Positions 56,935 through 64,000 of a stretch of DNA of 64,000 nt are shown piece after piece. The translations under genes were made by a program, and so were the position numbers. A model generated the notes under the pieces. That model did not search any database. It saw nothing but the letters and a program-made list of their open reading frames with translations, and was not told where the DNA came from. The DNA comes from Candidatus Amoebophilus asiaticus 5a2 (GTDB lineage: Bacteria; Bacteroidota; Bacteroidia; Cytophagales; Amoebophilaceae): assembly GCF_000020565.1 (NCBI RefSeq), contig NC_010830.1:1778001-1842000 (forward strand), written 5' to 3'. How positions within the stretch are numbered: position 1 is the first letter of the stretch; every line of letters starts with the position of its first letter.

Positions 56935-58731
56935 ATGTACACTACAAAGCGCTCACAAAAATATAGCCATCAATACCTATTGTATTTACTAGGTAAATTT
57001 ATAGCACTCACCCTTATACTTAATGCATCAAGATGTGAATGTAAATCAGGTACTCCCGATAGTATAGCCAGCCTAAAAATAGCAGCAGAAAGTAAACTTC
57101 TAGTAGGGAACGACCAACGTCAAATAAACATAACTTTTTCCATAGGGGATTCTGAAAACCCTGTAGAACTAAAAGATTTTAAATTAAAAGCCAGTATTGT
57201 TGAGCAAAACACTTTTTCAGGCACAACAACTGGAACTACAGTAACTTATACAAATGGTGCAAATGAAGTTAAAACTTTTTCTGCCTCAGAGCCTCTAAAA
57301 GAAACTCTAACTGAACTTGATAATGTAGTAAAAGAGCTGGACCCAGCACACCTAAAACATTCTTTCAAAGATTTCAATTTAGTACCAGATAAAGATGCTA
57401 TTGAGGTAAAGTTAAAATTTGAACTTTTAAATGAAGCTGAAGAAGTTATTGACCATGTGGAAGTTAGATGGATAAAAAGTGAATTTTCTATCAACTTTCC
57501 TTACGGTTTTGCGGGACCAGAAAATGAAACTTACTTCAGTTTAAAGCCATTAAAAGAAGATATTAGAGATCTTACCAAATATAGAGTAGAGCTTAAAAGC
57601 GAGGAACCTGACGTTAGTTTTGTATTCCGTGAGTCTAAAGAACAAACAGCTACTACATTAAAAAAATTACTAAAGCGTTCTCCAACTAAAAAACTAATAC
57701 AAGGGAAAGCAACTAACCAGATTATAATAGTAGCAAAGCCGACCCAAGGGAAGCTTACAGACAAGTTGACTGTTTCAGTATATCCGAGTGACGCTGCATC
57801 GAATAGCACACCCATAGCACAGGAAGAAATAGAGTGGCATGGATACATTAAAACTTTCGATACAGAAAAAGAACAGCAGGATGTTGAAAAAGCTGAAAAA
57901 TCAGAGCAACAATCCGAGAAGGGTTTAACAGAGATCAACCAAGCGAGTGCAAATCTTGAGGCCCAAAATAAGATGATAAAGCAAGAGTATACACAAATCA
58001 AAAATAAATTTAGCCATGAGAAATCTGATAAGCTTGCAGACCTTAAGTTAAAAAAGAAAGAAATTAGCAAGGAGGAGTATAAAGACCAGAAACAAGCTAT
58101 TGATAAAGATTTTAAGGAAAAGGTAAGAGCAGCAAAAGAGGAACATGATAAGAAGGAGAAGGAAATACAGAAAAAAATGAAAGAGAATAAAAAGCAACAG
58201 AAAGATCAAACAGAAAAAGTAAAAGCAGAGAATCAAGAAGTGAAGAAGGAAAAAAAGGAATTAAAAGCTGCAGCAAGAGCTGCAAGAAAACGTGAAAAAG
58301 AAAAGTATGATTCTAACGAGGCTCCTAAGTTATTACTTATTGCCAGAAAAGGATTAATTACTGATAAACCATTTATTCTTACCATTAAAAATATTGGCAG
58401 GCCTTTAGAAAACGAGGACTTAACAAATATCAAATTATGGTACGAAATAGCAGATAGCATGGGAAACACTTCTAAAGTCTTCCTTAAAGCACTAGCTGAC
58501 AGTAAAGACAGTAAAGAATTAAAGCCCCAAGCCAAAATTAGCTTAACACAAGTCACTAACATAAAGAAACAAAAATTAAAACGTGGAGACTGGAAACATA
58601 TAGGATTAGAAATAAATGGCATAGATTTGGTAAAAAATATGCAGATTACTCTACACTTAGAAGTTCCAAACTCTCAACAACCAGTGCCACCAGCTATAGT
58701 AGAATGGGAAGAATCTAAACTACCCAGCTAA
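56935..58731 (+). CDS. Exported protein with Ig-like ends and a long central coiled coil
   Basis: A 598-residue protein I do not recognise. A hydrophobic segment (LLYLLGKFIALTLILNAS) near residue 15 looks like a signal peptide, followed by RCECKSG; the residues before the cysteines fit the lipobox poorly. Two beta-rich parts flank the centre: KIAAESKLLVGNDQRQINIT, then DAIEVKLKFELLNEAEEVID, before it and LLLIARKGLITDKPFILTIK after it. Residues about 312-460 are almost entirely Lys/Glu/Gln (EQQDVEKAEKSEQQSEKG to KKEKKELKAAARAARKRE), predicted coiled coil. The two ends end alike (IEWHGY and VEWEESK, both after a PIAQE/PPAIV stretch), hinting at repeated domains. A clear terminator follows. It could be a surface filament or a host-interaction protein. 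Confidence 0.7.
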   Translation: MYTTKRSQKYSHQYLLYLLGKFIALTLILNASRCECKSGTPDSIASLKIAAESKLLVGNDQRQINITFSIGDSENPVELKDFKLKASIVEQNTFSGTTTGTTVTYTNGANEVKTFSASEPLKETLTELDNVVKELDPAHLKHSFKDFNLVPDKDAIEVKLKFELLNEAEEVIDHVEVRWIKSEFSINFPYGFAGPENETYFSLKPLKEDIRDLTKYRVELKSEEPDVSFVFRESKEQTATTLKKLLKRSPTKKLIQGKATNQIIIVAKPTQGKLTDKLTVSVYPSDAASNSTPIAQEEIEWHGYIKTFDTEKEQQDVEKAEKSEQQSEKGLTEINQASANLEAQNKMIKQEYTQIKNKFSHEKSDKLADLKLKKKEISKEEYKDQKQAIDKDFKEKVRAAKEEHDKKEKEIQKKMKENKKQQKDQTEKVKAENQEVKKEKKELKAAARAARKREKEKYDSNEAPKLLLIARKGLITDKPFILTIKNIGRPLENEDLTNIKLWYEIADSMGNTSKVFLKALADSKDSKELKPQAKISLTQVTNIKKQKLKRGDWKHIGLEINGIDLVKNMQITLHLEVPNSQQPVPPAIVEWEESKLPS

Positions 58732-58767
58732 TAGCGTTACGAATCTTAAGATATATATATATCTTTC

Positions 58768-58808
58768 AATCCTACATATAGCCACTAGGTTATATGTAGG
58801 ATTTTTAT
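58768..58808 (+). terminator. Rho-independent terminator
   Basis: AATCCTACATATA (58768-58780) pairs perfectly with TATATGTAGGATT (58791-58803) around a 10-base loop, followed by TTTATTT. It lies 37 bases after the coiled-coil protein gene. The palindrome could also stop transcription from the other strand. Confidence 0.85.
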
Positions 58809-58983
58809 TTAAAAAAAGATATATAATAATTATACCAATCAATAACCTACCATGCTTCTACAGAAGTCCCTAGTTATATTTTAAACTACCAATTATATAA
58901 TAAAGCTGACTACTGATAAAAAATAAAGACAGGCATCTTGCAAATGGCCCTTATGGGATGGGATATACTATAAGATATAAGAG

Positions 58984-59058
58984 GGTGAGAGACGGGACTC
59001 GAACCCGCGACCTCTGGTGCCACAAACCAGCGCTCTAACCAACTGAGCTACAATCACC
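58984..59058 (-). tRNA. tRNA-His (GTG) with acceptor-stem mismatches
   Basis: The D arm (AGCTCAGTTGGTTAGAGC), the anticodon arm CTGGT-TTGTGGC-ACCAG (GTG) and the T arm (GCGGG-TTCGAGT-CCCGT) are well formed. The extra G(-1) of tRNA-His is encoded opposite C73. The acceptor halves GTGATTG and CTCTCAC leave T5-C68 and T6-T67 unpaired. No CCA is encoded. Confidence 0.9.
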
Positions 59059-59183
59059 ATATATTTTTGTCAAAGAAAATAAATTATTGGCTAGTTCTCA
59101 ATACTTTTGCAATAGATTAATGCTTAAAAAGCTAAAAAATTTATAATCACCAATTTTATCTGTGGCAATAATAAGCAAAAAAT

Positions 59184-60242
59184 ATGAATTATAGCGATAT
59201 AGAGACAATTTTAGGTAAAGAAGCAGTCGATTTGCTCACTTACCAAAGCAATACCATAGATAAAAAATATCTACACCTACCTAGTCCTCACTTTTTTGAA
59301 CAAATATTCATACCATCTGGAAGAAGTACACAAGTACTTAAAAGCCTTAGTGCTATTGGAAACCATGGCCGATTAGCTCATACAGGTTATCTTTCTATCT
59401 TACCGGTAGACCAAGGGATAGAGCATACAGCAGGGGCGTCTTTTGCACCCAACCCACTTTATTTTGATCCAGAAAATATTATGAAGTTAGCTATAGAAGG
59501 TGGGTGTAACGCAGTAGTTGTTACGCTAGGCACCCTATCTATTGTGGCTAGAAAATATGCTCATAAGATACCTTGTATTGTAAAAATTAACCATAATGAA
59601 TTACTAACCTACCCTACTAAATACGACCAAACTCTTTTTGGCTCTGTAGAAGAAGCTTGGGATTTAGGAGCAACAGCTGTAGGAGCTACCATTTATTTTG
59701 GTTCCGAGCAAGCGAGCCGGCAGATAAAAGAAGTTGCAGAAGCATTTGAACGAGCACATGAGTTAGGAATGGCTACTGTTCTTTGGTGTTATACAAGAAA
59801 CAGTAACTTTAAAACTCAACAAGAAGATTACCACTGTGCAGCAGATATAACCGGGCAAGCCAATCATTTAGGCGTAACCATACAAGCAGATATTATTAAG
59901 CAAAAATTACCCAATTCTAACCAAGGTTTTGCAGCCTTAAAGTTTGGAAAAACACATCCTAATATGTACAGTAAACTTACTTCAGCACATCCTATTGATA
60001 TGTGTCGCTACCAAGTAGCTAACTGTTATATGGGACGAATAGGCCTTATAAGTTCTGGAGGAGCTTCAGAAGGAGATGGGGACTTGACGGAAGCAGTCAA
60101 AACAGCTGTTATTAACAAACGAGCGGGTGGCATGGGGCTTATTAGTGGTAGAAAAGCGTTCCAACGTCCTATGCAAGAAGGAATCGCCTTACTACATGCC
60201 ATACAAGATGTATATTTAGAGTCTAAAATTGATATAGCATAA
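59184..60242 (+). CDS. fbaB: Class I fructose-bisphosphate aldolase (FbaB/DhnA type)
   Basis: Cleaves fructose 1,6-bisphosphate by a Schiff-base mechanism. The 352 residues match the bacterial/archaeal FbaB family. [18 protein letters not shown] lies near the N-terminus. [20 protein letters not shown] leads into [20 protein letters not shown], with the Schiff-base lysine in DIIKQK. The phosphate-binding [12 protein letters not shown] and [17 protein letters not shown] follow. It is the first gene of a compact series with accD, the DUF4293 gene and glmS (gaps 34, 20 and 9 bases), so these are probably co-transcribed. With pyk it indicates a retained lower glycolysis. Confidence 0.94.
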   Translation: MNYSDIETILGKEAVDLLTYQSNTIDKKYLHLPSPHFFEQIFIPSGRSTQVLKSLSAIGNHGRLAHTGYLSILPVDQGIEHTAGASFAPNPLYFDPENIMKLAIEGGCNAVVVTLGTLSIVARKYAHKIPCIVKINHNELLTYPTKYDQTLFGSVEEAWDLGATAVGATIYFGSEQASRQIKEVAEAFERAHELGMATVLWCYTRNSNFKTQQEDYHCAADITGQANHLGVTIQADIIKQKLPNSNQGFAALKFGKTHPNMYSKLTSAHPIDMCRYQVANCYMGRIGLISSGGASEGDGDLTEAVKTAVINKRAGGMGLISGRKAFQRPMQEGIALLHAIQDVYLESKIDIA

Positions 60243-60276
60243 TTAATATAGAAGATTAAATTAACTACACTTACTT

Positions 60277-61122
60277 ATGGCTTGGTTTAGAAGAAAACAA
60301 AAGGGAATTTTAACCCCAACTGAACATAAAAAAGAAATTCCTGATGGGCTATGGTATAAGTCCCCAAAAGGGAAGATTATACAAATTAAAGAGTTAAAAG
60401 AGAATGTTTATGTCTCGCCAGAAGATGGCTACCATGTCCGTATAGGATCTAAAGAATATTTCGAACTTCTCTTTGACAACAATCAATTTACAGAAATTGC
60501 CGCTAACCTTACCTCTGCAGATCCGCTTGAGTTCATAGACAATAAACCTTATACACAGCGGCTGCAACAAGCACAGCAAGACACACAACTAAAAGATTCT
60601 ATTCAAGTAGGTTATGGTCCTGTAAATGGCAACAGTATGGTTATTGCTTGTATGGATTTTAACTTTATTGGTGGGTCAATGGGCTCGGTAGTAGGAGAAA
60701 AAATAGCTAAAGCTGTTGATCATGCATTAGAGCATAAAGCCCCTTTACTGATTATTTCCAAATCAGGTGGTGCACGTATGATGGAGGCCGGACTATCTTT
60801 GATGCAGATGGCTAAAACATCTGCTAAATTATTGCAATTAGCAAAAGCCAGAATACCTTATATCTCTTTACTTACAGATCCTACAACAGGTGGAGTAACT
60901 GCCTCATTTGCCATGCTAGGAGATTTTAATATTGCAGAACCAGGTGCACTTATAGGGTTTGCAGGCCCTAGAATCATTAGAGATACTATTGGAAGAGATT
61001 TGCCTAAAGGTTTTCAAACTTCGGAGTTTCTACTCGAACATGGTTTTTTAGATTTTATTGTAGATAGAAGAATGCTAAAAGCCACATTAACCAAATTATT
61101 AACCATGTTAGCCAACAACTAA
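60277..61122 (+). CDS. accD: Acetyl-CoA carboxylase carboxyltransferase subunit beta (no zinc ribbon)
   Basis: Beta half of the carboxyltransferase that makes malonyl-CoA for fatty acid synthesis, 281 residues. The crotonase-fold core is intact: [47 protein letters not shown] and [11 protein letters not shown]. The N-terminal C4 zinc ribbon is degenerate: the four cysteine positions read S29, G32, S47 and D50 ([20 protein letters not shown]), although the surrounding motif is kept. From memory other Bacteroidota AccD proteins share this, so it is a lineage trait rather than damage. accA is not in the window. Confidence 0.95.
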   Translation: MAWFRRKQKGILTPTEHKKEIPDGLWYKSPKGKIIQIKELKENVYVSPEDGYHVRIGSKEYFELLFDNNQFTEIAANLTSADPLEFIDNKPYTQRLQQAQQDTQLKDSIQVGYGPVNGNSMVIACMDFNFIGGSMGSVVGEKIAKAVDHALEHKAPLLIISKSGGARMMEAGLSLMQMAKTSAKLLQLAKARIPYISLLTDPTTGGVTASFAMLGDFNIAEPGALIGFAGPRIIRDTIGRDLPKGFQTSEFLLEHGFLDFIVDRRMLKATLTKLLTMLANN

Positions 61123-61142
61123 GATTATTAATACAACACCTT

Positions 61143-61628
61143 ATGTTACAACGTATACAAACTGTTTTTTTATTGCTGATAGTTATTACCATATGTATAT
61201 TCCTATTTTTACCTATATGGCATAAAACCGATCTTACGACTTTGCATAGTTATACTATCTACGCCTGGCAGCTAAAAGAGCTTGATCTTGCCAAGAATCT
61301 AATACATAGTACTGTTATGCCTTATGCATTACTAGGCAGCATCTCTGTTGTAATTGGCTTGGTTGCAGTATACGAAATTATTCGATTTGATAATCGTAGG
61401 TTACAGCTTCAACTAGGTGCATTAAATAGTTTATTACTAACTGCTTTAGTAGGATTAATTATATACTTAGTTACAAAGAGTCAAACAGCATTATTACCTA
61501 ATGTAGCAGGTAGTTATTGTAAATTTGGTTTCAGTATGCCTATAGTAGCTGTTATTAACAACCTTTTGTCCAATTACTTTATAAGAAAAGACGAAAAATT
61601 AATACGTTCTATTGACAGAATTCGATAA
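61143..61628 (+). CDS. DUF4293 family membrane protein
   Basis: A 161-residue protein with four predicted membrane spans: VFLLLIVITICIFLFLPIW, ALLGSISVVIGLVAVYEII, LLLTALVGLIIYLV and a weaker one in IVAVINNLLSNYFI. It begins MLQRIQTVFLL, as DUF4293 proteins do. This family is largely restricted to Bacteroidota and has no known function. It sits between accD and glmS with gaps of 20 and 9 bases. Confidence 0.85.
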   Translation: MLQRIQTVFLLLIVITICIFLFLPIWHKTDLTTLHSYTIYAWQLKELDLAKNLIHSTVMPYALLGSISVVIGLVAVYEIIRFDNRRLQLQLGALNSLLLTALVGLIIYLVTKSQTALLPNVAGSYCKFGFSMPIVAVINNLLSNYFIRKDEKLIRSIDRIR

Positions 61629-61637
61629 ATAAAAACT

Positions 61638-63473
61638 ATGTGCGGAATAATAGGCTATGTAGGACACAGAGAAAGTTCCCCTACCATTTTAAAAGGTTTA
61701 CAAAGATTAGAATATAGAGGTTATGATAGTACAGGTATTGCTTTATTGGATGGGAACATCCAAGTGTATAAAAAAGCAGGAAAAGTAAAGGACCTAGCAG
61801 CCTATATAGCTAATAAGCCATTACATAGCCATATTGGAATGGGCCATACCCGTTGGGCTACCCATGGCATTCCCAATGATATAAACGCTCATCCTCATTT
61901 ATCTAATTCTGGCAAGCTGGCAATTATCCATAATGGCATTATAGAGAACTATAATACCCTTAAACAAGAGCTGCTAAAAAAAGGATATGTATTTACAAGT
62001 GATACTGATACAGAAATACTTATCAACTTTATTGAAGACATCCAGTTATATAATGACTGTTCTTTAGAAGAAGCTGTCAGGTTAGCGTTGCACAAAGTTA
62101 TAGGCGCCTATGCTATTATCATTATGTCTGAAGAGCTGCCTAATACACTTATTGCCGCTAAAAAGAGCAGTCCACTTGTAATAGGTATTGGGAAAGATGA
62201 GTTTTTTATTGCTTCTGATGCTACTCCTATTCTAGAATATACAGACCAGGTGGTTTATCTTAATGATTATGAAATTGCTATTATCAAGGATGGCCAATTC
62301 TTTTTAAGTGATAGCAAGAATGTGCCGTTGACTCCATACATACAAAAATTAGATATGGAGCTAGAAGCTATAGAAAAAGGAGGCTTTGAGCACTTTATGC
62401 TTAAAGAAATATTTGAGCAACCCACTTCTATAGCAGATTGTATGCGTGGGCGGCTAGATATAGCACAAAAGAGCATTAAACTAGGGGGTATTGAAGCATA
62501 TATCAACCAACTGATTTGTGCACCTAAAATTACTATTGTAGCTTGTGGCACATCTTGGTTGGCCGGTGTCGTGGGCGAATATGTGATTGAAGAATTCTGC
62601 AGAATACCTATAAAAGTAGAATATGCGTCGGAATTCAGATACCGAAATCCTATTATCAAACCAGGGGATATTATAATAGCTATCTCTCAATCAGGAGAAA
62701 CGGCCGATACATTGGCTGCTATCGAACTTGCACAAGCAAAGGGAGCTACTGTATTAAGTATATGCAATGTAGTAGGCTCTTCTATTGCCAGAACTACACA
62801 AGCAGGCATTTATACTCATGCTGGTCCTGAAATAGGTGTAGCTAGTACCAAAGCTTTCACAGCTCAAATTACTGTGCTTATACTCCTAGCTTTATCATTA
62901 GCTCAGCAGCGAAAAACTATTATGCAAGCTTCCTTTGAAGAACTCATTGATGAGCTAGCGAATCTTCCTGATAAAGTAAAAACCATGCTTCAACAGGAAT
63001 GTAAGATTAAAGGATTGGCTAATCTTTTTAAAGATGCAACTAACTTTTTGTATTTAGGAAGAGGATACAATTATCCTGTAGCGCTAGAAGGTGCTTTAAA
63101 GTTAAAAGAGCTTTCTTATATCCATGCCGAAGGATACCCTGCTGCAGAAATGAAGCATGGACCTATTGCGCTTATTGATGAAAATATGCCCGTAGTATTT
63201 ATTGCTACACAGGATAGAACCTATGAAAAAATCATTTCTAATATACAAGAGATAAAAGCTAGAAAAGGAAAGATTATTGCTATTGTTACACAAGGAGATG
63301 AGCGGGTGAAACAGCTTGTAGATTATGTAATAGAGGTTCCAGCTACTCATGAAGCGCTCATGCCCATTATATCGGTAATTCCTTTACAATTACTCGCGTA
63401 CTACATAGCCGTAGAAAAGGGTTGTAATGTAGACCAACCAAGAAATTTAGCTAAATCAGTGACAGTAGAGTAA
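61638..63473 (+). CDS. glmS: Glutamine--fructose-6-phosphate aminotransferase (isomerizing)
   Basis: First step of the amino-sugar pathway for peptidoglycan and LPS, 611 residues. The nucleophile C2 is in MCGIIGYVG. The glutaminase motifs are LEYRGYDSTGIAL, MGHTRWATHG, HNGIIENY and TSDTDTEI. The two SIS domains show ACGTSWLAGVVGEY, ISQSGETADTLAA and LGRGYNYPVALEGALKLKEL, and the C-terminus is NLAKSVTVE as in active enzymes. It starts nine bases after the DUF4293 stop. Presence of glmS with lptB suggests that cell-envelope polysaccharide synthesis is retained at least in part. Confidence 0.97.
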   Translation: MCGIIGYVGHRESSPTILKGLQRLEYRGYDSTGIALLDGNIQVYKKAGKVKDLAAYIANKPLHSHIGMGHTRWATHGIPNDINAHPHLSNSGKLAIIHNGIIENYNTLKQELLKKGYVFTSDTDTEILINFIEDIQLYNDCSLEEAVRLALHKVIGAYAIIIMSEELPNTLIAAKKSSPLVIGIGKDEFFIASDATPILEYTDQVVYLNDYEIAIIKDGQFFLSDSKNVPLTPYIQKLDMELEAIEKGGFEHFMLKEIFEQPTSIADCMRGRLDIAQKSIKLGGIEAYINQLICAPKITIVACGTSWLAGVVGEYVIEEFCRIPIKVEYASEFRYRNPIIKPGDIIIAISQSGETADTLAAIELAQAKGATVLSICNVVGSSIARTTQAGIYTHAGPEIGVASTKAFTAQITVLILLALSLAQQRKTIMQASFEELIDELANLPDKVKTMLQQECKIKGLANLFKDATNFLYLGRGYNYPVALEGALKLKELSYIHAEGYPAAEMKHGPIALIDENMPVVFIATQDRTYEKIISNIQEIKARKGKIIAIVTQGDERVKQLVDYVIEVPATHEALMPIISVIPLQLLAYYIAVEKGCNVDQPRNLAKSVTVE

Positions 63474-63646
63474 ATGAATTAGCACATAATAACCATCATT
63501 TCCCTTGCTGGCTTGTGTCAGAATTGATATAAAGCAAAGGAAGAATTATATTTGCGTCATATTTTTTAAGCTATTCAGCAACTTATTAAACCAGCATTAT
63601 GCATACAGTTTTACATAGAAAATACATTATAAAGATTTAACTATTT

Positions 63647-64000
63647 AACCCAAGTTGCTAGTGATTGCTAAGTAAAAGAATAAAAAACCTCTGATCTTGT
63701 TTTTTGTCTTAAACGAATAGACCGGAGGTCATTATAATTGATCAATCAATAGCAATATATACATTTATCGACCATCTACTCAAGTATTTGCATCATCAAG
63801 AAGATGAAAACAGAAAATTGTCAGATGTACAAGTGCTCACAACGGCTATCGTATCGGCTTTATACTTTGGCGGACATCTTGACAAAGCCCGATCGTTTAT
63901 GCATTCCACTAGGCTTATCCCTAACATGCTTGATAAAAGTAGATGCAATCGCTGTTTGCATGCTATAGGAAAAGAGATAACGACCCTCTTTTTAGTAATA
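63647..64000 (+). mobile_element. IS982-type insertion sequence, left end (cut by window edge)
   Basis: The left terminal repeat AACCCAAGTTGCTA at 63647-63660 is the reverse complement of the right end of the relic at 15389-15402. A transposase frame follows. The right end lies outside the window. Confidence 0.75.
63737..64000 (+). CDS. IS982-type transposase, N-terminal part
   Basis: An open frame to the window edge reads IIDQSIAIYTFIDHLLKYLH, then LSDVQVLTTAIVSALYFGGH, then NMLDKSRCNRCLHAIGKEIT. This is the N-terminal region of IS982-like DDE transposases and aligns closely with the relic at 14440. No in-frame ATG, GTG or TTG precedes the conserved part. A strong GGAGG at 63724-63728 stands 8 bases before ATT at 63737, so ATT is the likely start codon. 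The catalytic residues lie beyond the edge. Confidence 0.7.
   Translation, partial: MDQSIAIYTFIDHLLKYLHHQEDENRKLSDVQVLTTAIVSALYFGGHLDKARSFMHSTRLIPNMLDKSRCNRCLHAIGKEITTLFLVI

Overview
The window looks like a chromosome segment of a low-GC, intracellular Bacteroidota bacterium, most like the amoeba and arthropod symbionts of the Amoebophilus/Cardinium lineage. This is an inference from the protein sequences; no search was run. Supporting signs are an AccD without its zinc ribbon, a DUF4293 protein beside it, a TAnnTTTG-type promoter before tuf, housekeeping genes mostly without Shine-Dalgarno sequences, and heavy insertion-sequence (IS) traffic in several stages of decay.

Layout. (1) 1-10604, minus strand: the translation/transcription block read from right to left as tRNA-Tyr, tRNA-Gly, tRNA-Thr, tuf, tRNA-Trp, secE, nusG, rplK, rplA, rplJ, rplL, rpoB, rpoC, with rpoC cut by the left edge. 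A long hairpin separates rplL from rpoB. (2) 10818-20260: an exported M1 aminopeptidase, two tandem outer-membrane barrel paralogues with a decayed IS982-type transposase between them, an AsmA-like envelope protein and thyA. (3) 20524-32233: mobile DNA and the first toxin gene. It holds a broken IS5-type element, a second IS5-type relic, a small unknown ORF, a giant fused TcB-TcC toxin gene, palindromic repeats around a truncated RAYT-like gene, and an intact IS5/ISL2-type element. (4) 32234-43212: a giant TcA gene followed by a patatin-like phospholipase. (5) 43213-44400: an IS graveyard (IS1 relic, another DDE-transposase relic). (6) 44407-63473: housekeeping genes again: pyk, lptB, recJ, an IS1 element with a perfect 8-bp target duplication, ftsK-lolA-SIMPL, an aminotransferase, a lipoprotein, a coiled-coil exported protein, tRNA-His, and fbaB-accD-DUF4293-glmS. 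(7) The right edge enters an IS982-type element whose terminal repeat matches the relic near 15.4 kb.

The most notable content is the Tc toxin locus. The 2534-residue protein has the SpvB/TcB shell, RHS repeats and RHS core, then a 260-residue C-terminal cargo domain that I do not recognise. The 3239-residue protein has the VRP1 motif, a neuraminidase-like segment, a helical pore-forming region and a TcB-binding end. Together they could form a complete three-component injection toxin, with the neighbouring patatin as a possible second effector. The two toxin genes look richer in G+C than the surrounding DNA and are framed by mobile elements, which suggests horizontal acquisition.

Other points worth attention are pyk, which has no ATG, GTG or TTG ahead of its conserved N-terminus; an IS1 transposase with an in-phase A AAA AAG slippery heptamer; Shine-Dalgarno-like sequences in front of several transposases but few host genes; and a tRNA-His with two acceptor-stem mismatches.
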